Positions 9,909 through 22,771 are shown, numbered from the stretch's first letter. The stretch is DNA of 64,000 nt from Oenanthe sinensis (GCA_028671895.1 CM053804.1:2299001-2363000); one strand, 5' to 3'. Notes: generated from the letters alone by a model not told the origin. Program-made: numbers and translations.

Positions 9909-12157
9909 ATGTCTGGAAAAAAGTATGAGGGCATAAAAATTCCAATCTTAAAGAAAGCTAAGTACCCTACATAGAGGGTGAAGATGCTGATGTTCCTAGA
10001 AGCAACAGATCCTGATTACTTGGATAGGATCAATGAAGGCGAGTACATGCCAACAAAATTGGTACCTGCAACCATTGTGGATGGAAGACAAGTACCTGAG
10101 CATTATACCCTCAAAGACAAAAAGGAGTGGACTAATGAAGAAAAACAAGAAGTCCTCAAAGATGCCAAGGTAAGAAACATATTACACAATAGTCTTGACT
10201 CTGTAATGTCCAATAGGGTTATAGCATGCAAAAATGCATAGGAGATCTGGGATGCACTAGAGATTCAGTGTCAAGGAACAAGGGAAATCAAGAAAAATAA
10301 AAGATCTGTGTTAATTCAGGAGTATGAATACTTTGAAGCCAAACATAATGAATCCTTAACAGATATCTATGACAGATTTTTAACACTATTAAACAATCTG
10401 GCCTTAGTAGATAAAGTATATGATAATGAGGATTCAAACACTAAATTTTTTAGGGCTCTTCCAGAAGAATGGGATCTACAGACATCCTTAATTAGAGACA
10501 GGGCTGATTTAGATGAGATGTCCTTAGATGAAGTTTATGGCAAATTGAAAACTCATGATCTAGAATTACAGCAAAGAAGAAACAAAAAAAGCAACAAAGC
10601 AAGGTCTATTGCTTTGAATGTTGAAACAAAGTCTGAAGAAGCAAAAGAAAATGTGCTTAAAGTTTCAACAAGAAAAGGAAAAGAGATAGTGACTCAAGAA
10701 AGTAGTGAATCAGAGTCTAAGACAAACTCTGAAGCAAATTCTGATGACTCCACAGACTCTGATATGATGGAGATGGTTGCTATGATTGTAAAAGGCTTCA
10801 AAAAGATGAAATACAGGAAATATAAGAAGCAAGCATATTTTCAGAAGAAACATGGAGAGACAGAAAATAAAGAAAGGTATAAGAAAAGAGAAGATAGAGA
10901 TGGGAAATCAAAGACTATTGACAACTCAAAAATAAAGTGTTATAAGTGTAACAGGATGGGGCACTTTGCTACTGAATGCAGAAGTAAGGAATCAGGAAAA
11001 GCCTTAATCACTGCAAAGAAAGACTGGATGGATTCCTCAGATTCTGAACCAGAAACAAATTATGCACTGATGGCAAACACTGAAGCTCCAAACTATGATA
11101 AGGTACCAGACTCTGTCTTTAATTTTCAAACTGATAATATCTGTGAATTAAAGTCTTTTCTTAGATCTTTGCATGTTAGCTTTAAATCTCAGACATTGGA
11201 GAATGATAGATTCAAATCTGAGATTCAAACTCTGACTACTAGAAATACTTGCTTGAATCTGAAAACTCTGAAATGTTGAAAATTAAGAAAGATTTTGATA
11301 ATGCTATTCACATGCAAACTTAGTTAGAAATTCAAGTTGAATATTTAAAATCTGAAATAGCAAAAGAAAAGGAAACTTTCAGAGTTTGGACAAACTTTGG
11401 AAAGAAAGTTCAACAAATGCTAAATAATAAGAATTGGACTTCTGCTTTAGGTTATGAATCTGAAACACACACTAAATCACACATAAAAGGAATATTAAAT
11501 AAACCTGTGAAATTTGTTAGGGCAAGTACTAAGGAAACTCCCAAAGAATGCTCTAAGAACAATAGTGTGACATAACCTAAAAAGGTAAATATAGGATTAC
11601 TTTCTCAGAAGCAACTTAAGGAAATGTTGAAAGCAGTCACAAATGAAATCAAACCAAAAAGGGTTAAAAGAAATAGGAATGGCAAGGTAGGAATCAATAA
11701 GGAGACAAATTACATGAATATTCCTGATGCTCCTAGGAAAACATGTTTTACTTGTGGAAATTCAAATCACCTTGCTATTGACTGTAAACAAAAGAAGAAA
11801 GGACCTGAAAATCCTAGGGTTGAGGCCAGAAAACAAACTAGAAAGAATCCCTGTTTTCATTGTGGTAATATGAATCATTCAATTTATACTTGCAAAGAAT
11901 ATCATGATTTGTATTACAGTATTTATAAACCACAGCCTCAAATAAAGAATACTCTAAAACAAACTGTCAAGCAAATATATGTGATAAAGTCTGATAAAAA
12001 GAGTGTAAACTCTGACAGTACAAACTCTGTAAATGCAAACTCTGCTTCTGTAAACTATGTTAAAACAAACTCTGATAAAAGTACTTCTGCTGCAAAAGTT
12101 AACAAGTTTTCAAAAAAAGGACCCAAACTAGTTTGGGTCCCCAAACCTACTAATTAA
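9909..12157 (+). pseudogene. gag: S1 gag, broken
   Basis: The nucleocapsid precursor starts at the ATG at 9909 (MSGKKYEGIKIP). In-frame stops lie at 9972-9974, 10239-10241 and 11277-11279; a frameshift separates the last piece (11624-12157). A copia gag (UBN2-type) core is readable at about 10240-10580. It is followed by a CCHC knuckle CYKCNRMGHFATEC (about 10939-10980) and, in the last piece, two more: CFTCGNSNHLAIDC and CFHCGNMNHSIYTC. Three knuckles is a rich set. The C-terminal linker is an Asn-Ser repeat encoded by AAACTCTG words (11995-12095). The end GPKLVWVPK is the usual gag end before pol. Confidence 0.85.
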
Positions 12158-12183
12158 GTTGCATTTACTGATTACAGGGAAAC

Positions 12184-14227
12184 ATGAATAACATCCTAGT
12201 AATTGATAGTGGATGTTCTGCACATATGACTGGAAACAAATCCCTGCTTTCAGAGTTTGAGGAGAAGGCTGACCCAGTAGTATCTTATGGAGATGGCAAC
12301 ATAGGAAGAACACTGAGATATTGTTGGGATTCGGGCACATAAACGTAGCGGAATTACGCTAAATAATAAAAAAACGAATCCCAAATGCAGGATCCGTGTA
12401 TAATTGACGGAATTGATGTGTACCTTATTAAAGCTTTCCTTATGATGATTATAGAGGTCCAGAAGCAATGAATCACAGCAGCCCTTCACAGAAATCTGCT
12501 CTCTATCGGTATCCACATGAACGTCGTATCGTCTAAAGATCACCGAAGTTAGGTACTAGCATGTTTCTGCCTCTTTGTCTCTCTCTTTCTCTAGCCTCTA
12601 AAAAACGTAGAGCTGCTAGGGTTTTTCTCAAAAACGAATTTATAAAACTGTTAACCCTAAATTATACATCTTTATGTATATATAGGGGAGAGAGGGACTT
12701 GGGCCAAAACCCTAATCTGATTGGACCTTTTAAAACCCATTCAGATTTCGGATTTATATTATTATTAAATTCAAATTCTAATATGTATATAATTAATCAA
12801 GTCTCACTTAACTAATTAAATAAATAAATTCGAATTAATAATAATAACAGTATTTAAATTCATAATTTAAATAACACTTCGTTTAAACGTTCTTTGTGTG
12901 TGACCCTTTAGGTTATTATTACGTTGGCAATAATTTTATTTTCTAATAATAAAATTATAAACAATGAGTGGCATCTAGTAATATATCATTGCTACCCAAG
13001 TAATAATAATAATTGGTGATTCAATTAAACCTTTCGTGAATAATGTACAATATAATATAATCCTTTTAACCTTATATTATAGATCAAACTCGAGGCATGT
13101 ATTGTGTCATCCTCTTCAACGTTTAATCCGGGTTTCCTTGGTCAATGAGTAGACTATTAATCAAATCAACATTTGAGCATGACCATGTATTTTATAGTCT
13201 CACTCAATCAAGAAGCCAATAATATCACTCATAAAATAGGAGGGTTAAATCCTATATCTATCATTCATATTTCTCATACGATTCATAGCATACCCAATGT
13301 CCACCTTTATCATTACTCGGTTAAAGGTAACTTTGAGTGTAATCAAAGTATATTAATTCTCGTATAAAAATATAATGATTTCAAGTCAAAGGATCGTTAC
13401 ATCATTATCACAGTGAGAATTTCTTATGACACTTATTAACATGTAGATTCTCACAGCGGGTCTGTCCAGTGCCATGTATTGAGACATGCACTTATGTTCT
13501 TGACTTTAGTATCACCATACCTATGACCAATGAGATGTGGTCATCAGTCAACACACATGCTAGACTTATTGCATTATTATTGTCCTTAAATAATAATACT
13601 CGACTAGGGACTTTTAGGAATATAATATTGTTCATATAATCTCATTTTTAAGTCACATACTTAAAGATATATAATTCGCATTAATATTCCAAGGACATTT
13701 ATTATGCTTTCAATTTATAACGCAATAAATAAAACATAATAAATATTAATTAAATAATCAAGTAAACAAATCCATCATTGTTTATCATAAATTATTGTCT
13801 CTAGGACACCAACACTAACAGATATGACAATATTGTGGTTGGAAATGTCATCATTGAAAGTGTAGCTCTGGTTGAAGGACTCAAACATAATCTTCTAAGT
13901 GTGAGTCAAATGACAGACAGAGGTTATTCTGTGGAATTTCATGGTACTCATTGTGAAGTGAAAAGCAAGAAGAATGGAAAAGTAGTTCTTATTGGTCACA
14001 GACATAACAATTTATTTGAAGCTAGCTTGGATAATGACTTAGATGGTCCATTAACCTGTTTACTTGGAAAGGCATCATCCCTGGAAAGCTGGAACTGGCA
14101 CAAAAAGCTGTGCCACTTGAATTTTGGAAACATCAATGAATTAGTGAAAAAGGACCTAGTCAGAGGTCTACCAAAAGTTCAATTTCATCCTGATGGACTT
14201 TGTGATTCTTGTCAAAAGGCCAAATAA
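12184..14227 (+). pseudogene. pol: S1 protease and GAG-pre-integrase domain, split by a solo LTR
   Basis: The frame MNNILVIDSGCSAHMTG starts at 12184 with the aspartic-protease triad DSG intact at 12205-12213. It runs to 12321, where the 1.5-kb solo LTR interrupts it, and resumes after the duplicated GATAT at 13826. Removing the insert plus one GATAT keeps the frame. Downstream are the copia GLKHNLLSVSQ stretch and the GAG-pre-integrase motif WHKKLCHLNF with a Cys pair CDSC near 14202. A TAA at 14225-14227 closes this piece. pol is in a different frame from the last gag piece. Confidence 0.85.
12322..13820. mobile_element. Solo LTR of an unrelated LTR retrotransposon
   Basis: A 1,499-bp insert starts TGTTGGG and ends CACTAACA, giving short inverted ends TGTT/AACA. 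It is flanked by a perfect 5-bp duplication, GATAT, at 12317-12321 and 13821-13825. It has no gag, pol, PBS or polypurine tract and no internal LTR pair, so a solo LTR left by LTR-LTR recombination fits best. It shares no word repeats with S1. A TATA-like TATATATAGGGG lies near 12680. Family unassigned, possibly copia. Confidence 0.85.
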
Positions 14228-14880
14228 AAGAAGACATCTTTCAAGAGCAAAACTGAAAACTCAATTGATCAACCATTTCACCTATTGCACCTTAATTTAT
14301 TTGGTCCTGTCAACATAATGTCCATAAGAAAGAAGAAATACACTCTTGTGATAGTTGATGACTTCACTAGATTTACCTGGGTATACTTTTTGCATAAAAA
14401 GGATGAAACTGCAGAAATAATTTTTAAACATATTGCAATGATTGAGAATGGATCAACTCACAAGGTGAAGAATCTAAGAAGTGACAATGGAACAGAGTTT
14501 AAAAACTCTGCAATGGAAGAATTCTGCTCAACAAAAGGTATCATTCAATAATTTTCAGCACTTGGAACACCTCAGCAAAATGGTGTAGTTGAAAGAAAGA
14601 ACAGAACTCTAATTGAAGCTGCTAGAACAATGCTAGAAGGAGCAAAGCTACCTACTTACTTTTGGGCAGAAGCTGTAAACACTGTATGCATTACTCAGAA
14701 TTGTTCTTTGACAAACAAACATGGAATGACTCCATATGAATCTTTGAAGGGAAGAAAACCAAATGCTAAGTACTTTCATATCTTTGGAAGTAAGTGTTTT
14801 ATTCTTAAAACACACACTGAGCAGTTAAAGAAGTTTGAGCTTAAAGCAGATGAAGGAATTTTTATTGGATATGCAAAAAC
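14228..14880 (+). pseudogene. pol: S1 integrase core, catalytic Asp lost
   Basis: The DDE integrase reads HLNLFGPV, then VDDFTRFTWVYFL, RSDNGTEF and TPQQNGVVERKNR. The first catalytic Asp of the family (in HxDLFGP) is Asn here (codon AAT at 14294-14296). The second Asp (RSDNG) and the Glu (VVERKNR) remain. A TAA at 14549-14551 interrupts the core. S4 keeps the first Asp but has lost the Glu. Integrase would insert element cDNA in the nucleus; this copy cannot be active. Confidence 0.85.
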
Positions 14881-15470
14881 TTCTAAAACCTCTTCAAGGG
14901 CATTCAAAGTATTCAATCTAAGAACAAGGACAGTCATGGAATCAATTAATGTCTCTTTTGATAAAGGGAAAATAATTGGATTACATGATAAGGATGCACA
15001 GGAAACTCTGAGATTTGATAATAAACTACAGGAAATAAACTCTGATGGTTCAAACCCTGATAATACAAACTTTGTTCAGATAAACTCTGGTGAGGAAAAC
15101 TCTGATTCTTTAAACTCTAATTCAGAATTAATTGAAATAGAAAGTAAAGATTCTACACATGTTGAGGGGGAAGAACATAATACAAATACTGAAATTAGAG
15201 ATCAAAACACAATAATTGAAATATCAGAATCTGACAAAACTCTGAACAATCCAAACTCTGAACCGTTAAATTCTGATCCATCAAACTCTGAGACTACAAT
15301 ATCTGAAACCTCAATCTCTGATAACTCAAACTCTGAGCACATAAACTCTGAGACATCAAACACTGATGAAAGCACATACTCAGGGGGAGGATCAGCATTT
15401 ACAGAAGAATCTTTCTATGAAGGAACAAATCATGGGGAAACATCTAGCTCTAGAAACTTTTCACATCCAA
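14881..15470 (+). pseudogene. pol: S1 integrase-RT linker with Asn-Ser-Asp/Glu repeats
   Basis: The frame continues unbroken through the integrase C-terminus into a low-complexity linker (about 15025-15400), where NSD/NSE/NSS recurs more than ten times. Almost every repeat is encoded by the nonamer AAACTCTGA or a one-base variant. It ends at a TYSGGGS motif shared with the same position in S4 (SGGGFSTS). Linkers here are usually variable, so the uniform DNA word is notable. Confidence 0.8.
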
Positions 15471-17116
15471 GAAAGTGGACAAAAGATCACACACCTGATT
15501 TAATTATTGGTGATCTAGAAAGTGGAGTAAAAATAAGAAAAGCTACTCAAAATGAATGTCTATTTCATAGCTTTCTGTCTCAAACAGAACCAAAGAAGGT
15601 TGAAGATGCTTTGAAAGATGCAGATTGGGTAACTGCAATGCAGGAAGAGTTAAATGAGTTTGAGAGAAATGAAGTCTGGACACTAGTACCTAGGCCAAAG
15701 AACAGATCAATTGTAGGCATAAAATGGGTATTCAGGAATAAGACAGATTCTGATGGAATCATTACAAGAAATAAGGCAAGACTAGTAGCTAAAGGCTATT
15801 CTAAACAGGAAGGAATTGATTATGATGAAACATATGCACCAGTAGCCAGACTAGAAGCAATCAGAATTTTTCTTGCTTATGCTGCACATAAGAAATTCAA
15901 GGTTTACCAGATGGATGTTAAGAGTGCTTTTTTAAATGGTGAAATTGAAGAAGAAGTATATGTTGAACAACCACCTGACTTTGTCAATCCAAAATATCCA
16001 AATCATGTCTATAGACTGGATAAAGCTTTGTATGGTCTAAAGCAAGCACCAAGGGCATGGTATGAAACTTTAGCTCTATTCTTACTTGAAAGTGGTTTCA
16101 CTAGAGGTACAATTGATAAAACACTGTTTTATAGAACTCAAGGCAAGGATCTATTATTGGTACAAATATATGTGGATGATATTATATTTGGTTCCACTAA
16201 TGAGAAGCTCTGTGAAAGATTTTCAAAGCTAATGCAGTCTAGGTATCAAATGAGCATGATGGGGGAAATGAGTTATTTTCTAGGTTTACAAGTAAAATAG
16301 ACTGAAGAAGGCATTTTCATTAATCAGTCTAAATATATAAAGAATCTACTCACAAAATTTCAAATGCAAGACTCATCATCTGCTACAACTCCTATGGCTA
16401 CTGCAACAAAGCTTGAGCAAGATATTGGAGAACCTGTTGACATCACTACATATAGAGGAATGATTGGTTCTTTACTTTATTTGACTGCAAGTAGACCAGA
16501 TATCATGTTTGCAACATGTCTATGTGCTAGATTTCAAGCAGATCCAAGGGCACCACATCTGATAGCTGTAAAGAGGATTTTTAGATATCTCAAGGGCACT
16601 ATTAATCTTGGCTTATGGTATCCTAGAGAGTCTGATTTTAAATTAATTGGCTACTCAGATGCTGACTTTGCAAGATGTAAAATTGACAGAAAAAGTACAA
16701 GTGGTAGTTATCAATTTCTGGGTGGAAGATTAGTGTCATGGTTTAGCAAGAATCAGAAATCAATTTCAACATCTACAGCAGAGGCTGAATATATAGCTGC
16801 ATGAAGCTGTTGTGCACATATATTATGGATGAGAAATCAACTGATGGATTATGGTTTGAATTTTTCTAAAATTCCTATTTATTGTGATAATCAAAGTGCT
16901 ATTGCAATGACAGGATATCCAGTTCAACATTCTCTGATAAAGCACATCAGTATCAGATATCATTTCATAAGGGAACATGTTATGGAAGGCACAATTAAAT
17001 TACATTATGTTCCCACAGATCAACAAATTGCAGATATATTTACAAAGCCTTTGCCTGAAGCAACATTTAACAGACTGGTTTCTGAATTAGGAATGATTAT
17101 AAGTGGCTCAACATGA
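15471..17116 (+). pseudogene. pol: S1 reverse transcriptase and RNase H, nearly intact
   Basis: RT starts with the copia signature NEVWTLVPRP...GIKWVFRNK...NKARLVAKGYSQ-like and YQMDVKSAFLNG. The active site YVDD is at 16169-16180. TAG at 16298-16300 and TGA at 16802-16804 are the main breaks. RNase H follows with GYSDADFA, STAEAEYIAA and YCDNQSAIAM supplying the acidic residues. The end LADIFTKPL-like is at 17027-17055 and pol stops with TGA at 17114-17116. The RT catalytic aspartates are conserved, so this domain decayed least. Confidence 0.9.
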
Positions 17117-17640
17117 CTTAAACAGTCAATCAGAAAATATGTCAGAGTATGAGATAAACTCTGATGAAATCAAAGTAAACTCTGATCAATGCGGCATTTA
17201 ATCTCTGTTCGCATCTATCAGTATTTATGGTAATCTCTGTCAGAGGATATGGTAAACTCTGACTCATCTAAACTCTGACTTATTAAACTCTGATTATGTG
17301 GTAAACTCTGAAATTATTTTTATGACATCATAATTCATTATTGTGACATCATAATTATTATTCTCTGATTGGATTCGAAATGAGGCGCGTGAAATCACGA
17401 ATGACGGTTCATATACTTACACAGATACATATACACTTGCCGTATTTTGAGACCTTATTCATAATTGCTTTCCAATCAATTCTTGCCACATGTTCCACTA
17501 CATAAATTATGCATTTGAATAGTCATAGATTAATTCCATTAATCATTATCAGTGTTCATTCTATCGGTTACTATTCATTTTCATACTCTCATTTCTCAAG
17601 AACCCTAACTGTTCAAACCTGCAACTTCTCTTTGTAACAA
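17117..17640 (+). other. S1 pol-ORF3 spacer dense in AAACTCTGA words
   Basis: A non-coding spacer of 524 bp with stops in all frames. Six exact AAACTCTGA copies lie at 17156-17312 in one orientation, opposite to the TCAGAGTTT orientation in the LTR. Because of the stops and length, ORF3 cannot be made by simple readthrough from pol. Confidence 0.8.
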
Positions 17641-20600
17641 TGGCATCAAAAGGACAAACCTTTCAAAACTATACCTTTGCACCCACAAACTATATTTCTT
17701 TGTTAAACAAATCTGATGCACCTAATGATTTTCATGTGATTCAAGATTTTTTGGCATAAATTTATATTGGCTACGCGCTACAGGAACCTTCTAACTTCTC
17801 GGCTCAGTCCTTGATAAGGATTTGGTCGACTGCTAAGTTTAATGATGCAAATGATGATGAAGATCCAGTCATCACTTTCAACTGCAATGACAAGCATTTA
17901 ATCACACCAGCAGTGATTCGACAAGCCCTTCATCTCCCAGAAGTGGCTATGTATGATGATATTGTGGGAGATGATCAGATAAAAGAGTTATTTAACTCTA
18001 TAGGCTATGGAGGAAGCCTAACAAAGCTGGGGAGTCTTACCATACCCCATCTTTGAAGAGAATGGAGTTTCTTCTTCGACTGCATCACAAAGGCCTTCAC
18101 AGGCAAGTGCACAAACTTCGATGCAATCTCACAGCTTGCACAACAAATTGGGTATTTTCTGACCCATAATCTTAATTTTAATTTTCCTTGTATGATAATT
18201 AGGCAGTTGGCTAGCAAAATAAATGATGATGCTCACACTCTTTATTTTGCTAGATTTCTTCAGTTAATTTTTAATGTTTTATTGCCTGATGTAAATTTTG
18301 AGAATGATCAGACTTTAGCTAGTTTTAGTATGAATAAGAGGATTTTTGCTGACCTAACTAGGGAGGATGCTAAGAAAGGTAATCTATCTCCTCTCTTTTA
18401 TCCCACATGGGTCAAGCTTCTCTTAAATCAGAGAATGCCTACCATGTATGAAAGGGATTTTCTCTCTGTGGCTATGGATCAGAGTTTAGCACCCTCTGAT
18501 TCAAACCCAAGCCACCCTCCAAACACTGATACCCAAACACTTTTGCCTACTTCTACAGTCTCCCAAAAGGCAGTAGTTGTAACACAAACCTCTCAACAGG
18601 GCACCAGCAAAAGAAAGGAGAAGGCAGTGAAAGAATCCTCTCCGAAAAGGAGAAAATTAATAGATGAAGATTCTGATTCTGATGAAGGGTTGGTTTTTGC
18701 CAAGAGAACAATTATTGAATAGACTTCTGAGATACCTCCTGCACCTTTTATGAAGCCATTCACAGTAAATCCAATGCCTGAGGTGAAGAAGAAAAAGAGA
18801 AGATTAGTCAAAGCTATAAACTCTGAGGCTACAAATACTGAACTAAACTCTAATACAGCACTAAACTCTGACCTTCTAATCTCTGATCTAAACTCTGATG
18901 ATTTGGCAAACTCTGTTGAAGCATGGCATAGCTGGAAGCTAAATATTACTTGGAAGGAACCTGGATTACCATTTTAAATTGAGAACATGATTCCTCGGTA
19001 TGTCAAGTCAAAAGCTGATTGGTGGACAAATATTGCCCATTATAACCATGAACGTATTAGACGGGGGCCTACTGTTAACAAGCCAGTCTGCAGGAAAAAT
19101 TTGGGGAATCTAAATGATCTTTGGCTCAAGGCTGAACAGGAGCAACAACACAATTATTTGAAAGATGAGCCATATGTCACTCTAGAGGAAGTTGGTCCTC
19201 TTACAATCTCTGATTCTCCTACAAACTCTCCTAAGCAAATTATTAAGGAGATTTCTTATGAAAGAGTAAGGGAGTTGGCAGAACAAGTCAGGAAAGAGAT
19301 GGAAGCCAAGAAGTCCACATCATCTGCCTCTCCAAGTTCAAAACAATTCTCAAAACAATCCACTGGTCACCACTACTGCTCTTATGGTATTACCAATCTC
19401 TGCCCAGCCAATGAAGACAACATCCACATCTACAACTCAAGGTATAAACTCTGACTTTTCATCAGAATTTGCATTCTCTGATAGTTTAAGTTCAGATTTT
19501 ACCTTTCCTAATTTAACTGCTAGAATGATCATGAATACTCCTGAAAAGGGTACCCCTACTCATGTAACTACAGTCAACCTTTCTCAGCCACCTCTTATTT
19601 CTGTAGGACAATGTGTGTTGAGCCTTTCTAGTGAGTCTGAGGTAAAATATGTGAAAAATAGAATTAATGAGAGGCAGACACTGGATCTGGCAAAAGGTGA
19701 GGTAGAATTGAGAAAGAAGTTAGTTACTTCTAGTGAGCAAAATCTAACTCTTAAAAGTTATGATATGTGTGGTATGAGAAGTAATGAGATTACTTTAAAA
19801 AATAAGAGTGTCTTAGGATGTTTTATATCTTCTGCAGGTACTCAGAGTTTATCTGTTGCAAACTCTGATGCTTTGTTAATCTCTGACAAAGCTGCAAACT
19901 CTGATGGGATGGACACAGACTCTAATGAGGCTATTTTTGCTGATGAAGAAGTTACAGATTTGTCTATTCCATATTCTCAAAGGTACAATACTAAGAAGTG
20001 GCCAGTCAGCTCACATGATGCACATGAAAGACTAAGCATGAGCTATCCAGATTACATGGTGGTAGAAGATTTGAAAAGAGAGATTGAAGCTGATTTAGAT
20101 GCTGAAGGAGTTCACAGGGATTTCTCTTCTCAACCAGGAACTTCTCCGGATGTGATAATTGATTCTCTTAAACAGAATATTTGGGACAGTTCTTAGAAAT
20201 ATTCACATGAAGATATCTTTTGGCCACATGTTCATGATTTTATTCATAAATCTGACAAAGAGATTAACTCTGCAGAATTGAAGTTTGTGTTGAAGGCTAC
20301 TATAGTGTTATCTAAAGGTCTTCACACTGAAGTTGGTGCACTCAAGGATACTATTACCAACAACTCTGCCTTTGTCAAATCTTTACAAAACTCTATGGAA
20401 GTCAAGTTCAAAAATGTCTCATCTAGACAGGATGTTTTGGAAGCCAAGGTGGATATTTTGACAAACTCTATCAGTTCTATGCAGGGGATGTTACACACCA
20501 TTGCTGATATTCTTACTATCAAGCAAAAGTCTGATGTCAGAAAGGGGGAGAGTTCAGTTACAGACAAATGCAAAGAGGATGCTGTACAAAAACCTGATAA

Positions 20601-21964
20601 ACCTGATGATGCAGATCAAGGGAGTCACAGGGAGGGTAAACAAGTTATGCAGCAAACTCTGATTGGTCAAAGTCAAACTCTGTCTACTCAAACTCTGATG
20701 GCACCAATCTCTGATAAGCAAATCAAGAAACAAACTCTGATTGAAGCTGATTTGGAATTTGCAAGAAGGCTTGAAGAAGAAGAGAAACCTGAGAAAATTG
20801 AAGAACAGAATCTAAAAGATGCAGAGCTGGCTAGGAAAGTTTTTGAAGAAGAAAATCCAGGAATGGATCCAGCTGCTGTAGAAGTTGAATTGAAGAAGTC
20901 TGGTACTGACATTGCTCAAGTCCAGAAAAAGAGAAGATATGTAAGGAAAGGACCAATTCAGAAGAAGGTATATGTTCAACAGAAGAAGCCAGAAGCTAAG
21001 TTCATTCAAGTCAAGAGTGTTGAAATTCCCAAAGCAGTCAAACCAGTTGCTCAACCAAAACCAGTCTCAGAAATTCAAACAAGAACATCTTCTAGAATTC
21101 AGCAAAATGCTCCGGTCAAGCCAAAGAATCGTCTCACTATGTCTGGAATAACTTTTCTTCCAGGTGGCTCAAGTTTTGATGATAAGGAAGAAGAACAACA
21201 ACAGGAAGAAAAAGTCTGATCTTTTGTGGACAAACACTCAAACTCTGACAATAAATGCCAGGCTTGGAAAAGATAAATGTGGTATTGGTGATTCACATGT
21301 TAAGGTCTACAGAGGTGAAGCAAACATCTTCAAAGATCCTAATTCATTAAAAGACAGACCTGGGGAAGAGCTGTCTCAAGAACATTTGGACAAGCTAATA
21401 TATGTTAACATTGTGAAGGATATCTTTGATGGTGCTCAAGCTAAGGAGAAACTCATTTATTTCTTGGAGGATGGAAGAGTTATGAAGATTGCTCAAGAAG
21501 ACTTAATTCAGAAAGCATCTAAAGAACTTGAACATGTTTTGTTCCTCCTAAATGATGAAAATGAAGCAACTTCTAGATGGGTAAAAATTCTTGAAGGGGC
21601 AATAGCTGAAAAGAAGAAAAGTGAAAGATTAATGATGATAAACTCTGAGGAGTATGAGCCTGGATATTTACATGAAGATGGATCTAGAAGAGCAATGAGA
21701 AAGGGAGATGCAAAAGTCAAGATGGTGTTGGGGATACCTACACTGATTTTAAATCCTGATGGAATGAAGGCTTGTTGCATTGCTTTGGATGAAAGAATGG
21801 ACAAATCATTCATCTATGCTTTGAGGGCTGTTATTTATCAGATTGATGATTCTTCTGACCAGATGAAGGAACTGAAAGAAAAGCTGGTGAATTTATTGAA
21901 AGCTGCTGAAGACAAACTTCTAAGTCAATTTCTGAAAGATGATTTTTCTTACAGAAGAATCTGA
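17641..21964 (+). pseudogene. S1 ORF3 ('env-like' by position), broken
   Basis: ORF3 starts at the ATG at 17641 (MASKGQTFQNY). It is interrupted by TAA near 17757, TGA near 18054, TAG at 18720-18722, TAA near 18975 and later frameshifts, and ends with TGA at 21962-21964. The N-terminal third carries the domain shared with S2, S3 and S4: an LP-type segment, then REWSFFFDCITKAFTGK.TNFDAI and YFARF. Then come a Lys/Ser-rich RRKLIDEDSDSDE segment, word-encoded linkers, a coiled-coil-like EARRLEEEEKPEK stretch near 20750-20870, and a C-terminal domain with YFLEDGRVMKI and ELEHVLFLL. I see no signal peptide or convincing membrane segment. Function unknown. Confidence 0.75.
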
Positions 21965-22063
21965 GTTAAACATGAAAAACAAACTCTGATGCATTTGTCT
22001 TGGAATTCTGACATCATAAGTGAAATTTATGTTTTATTTCTTAAAGCATAAATTGGGGGAGAT

Positions 22064-22590
22064 TGTTAGGAATCAAACACTAATGACTGTCAGAAAATAC
22101 AAGTCAGAGTTTACATTGCTGACGTAATCAGAGTTTAAGGAGCTGTCGGACAGAGTTTACTCTATCAGAGAATACTCAATCAGAGTTTACTCTAACAGAG
22201 AATGCTCAATCAGAGAATAGTAACCGACAGAGTTTAATATCAGAGTTTGACAAAAAACAATTCAAATCAGAGTGTGAATAGGAAAGTGAGAAGGAATTCG
22301 AATGCTAGATTATTTCCTTATGAAAAGTTATTCTATTTCTATTCTGATTTGTAATTGATTTGTAACTGTGTATATATAAACACAGACATAGGTTAACATT
22401 ATTCATTCTTAGCAAATCGTATTTTTCATAACCTAGCAGCTCTTGAGAATAAATAACTTTTTGAGAGAGTTTTGTAACATTGAAAATCTTTAATACAAAA
22501 CTGTATTAATCTTTTACATACTTGTGTTCTTAATCGATTTACTGGTACTATTACATTCAACCCCCCTTCCGTCATCTTTCTGGGCAAACA
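22064..22590 (+). repeat. S1 3' LTR
   Basis: 527 bp, TGTTAGG to GGGCAAACA, preceded directly by the polypurine tract. The bZIP palindrome of the 5' LTR is TGACGTAA here. TATA at about 22370-22380. C run of 6 at 22561-22566. Confidence 0.93.
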
Positions 22591-22724
22591 TTATATAAAA
22601 TAAGAGAACATATAATATTAATATAAATTCTTAATATTATAAAATTTTATATTAAATATAACAAAAAATAACAAAAAAATCAATTTACTTAAATATTATT
22701 ATCCCGTGATTCACACATGTTATA

Positions 22725-22728
<4 letters not shown>

Positions 22729-22766
<38 letters not shown>
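22729..22766. repeat. (AT)n microsatellite
   Basis: Uninterrupted TA repeat of about 38 bp at the start of block beta copy 2. Confidence 0.95.

Positions 22767-22771
<5 letters not shown>

Larger units (their letters stand above)
9321..22590 (+). mobile_element. S1: full-length Sirevirus-like Ty1/copia element with ORF3, degenerate
   Basis: A 13,270-bp element bounded by a perfect 5-bp target duplication, TTATA at 9316-9320 and 22591-22595. Order: 5' LTR, PBS for initiator tRNA-Met, gag, protease, integrase, RT, RNase H, spacer, large ORF3, polypurine tract, 3' LTR. Integrase before RT marks Ty1/copia. The large third ORF and polypurine tract next to a TGTTAGG LTR start fit the Sirevirus lineage. 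The LTRs differ at roughly 25-30 of about 530 positions by eye, so it is not a recent insertion. It carries stops, a frameshift and a mutated integrase residue. A solo LTR of another family sits at 12322-13820. Confidence 0.93.

Noticed and set aside
12561..12815. Open frames inside the solo LTR as a captured gene
   Set aside because: The interval is bounded by LTR ends and a target duplication, and its frames lack codon structure or known motifs.
20322..21054. Minus-strand open frames within S1 ORF3
   Set aside because: They are antisense shadows of the Lys/Glu-rich ORF3 coding region.
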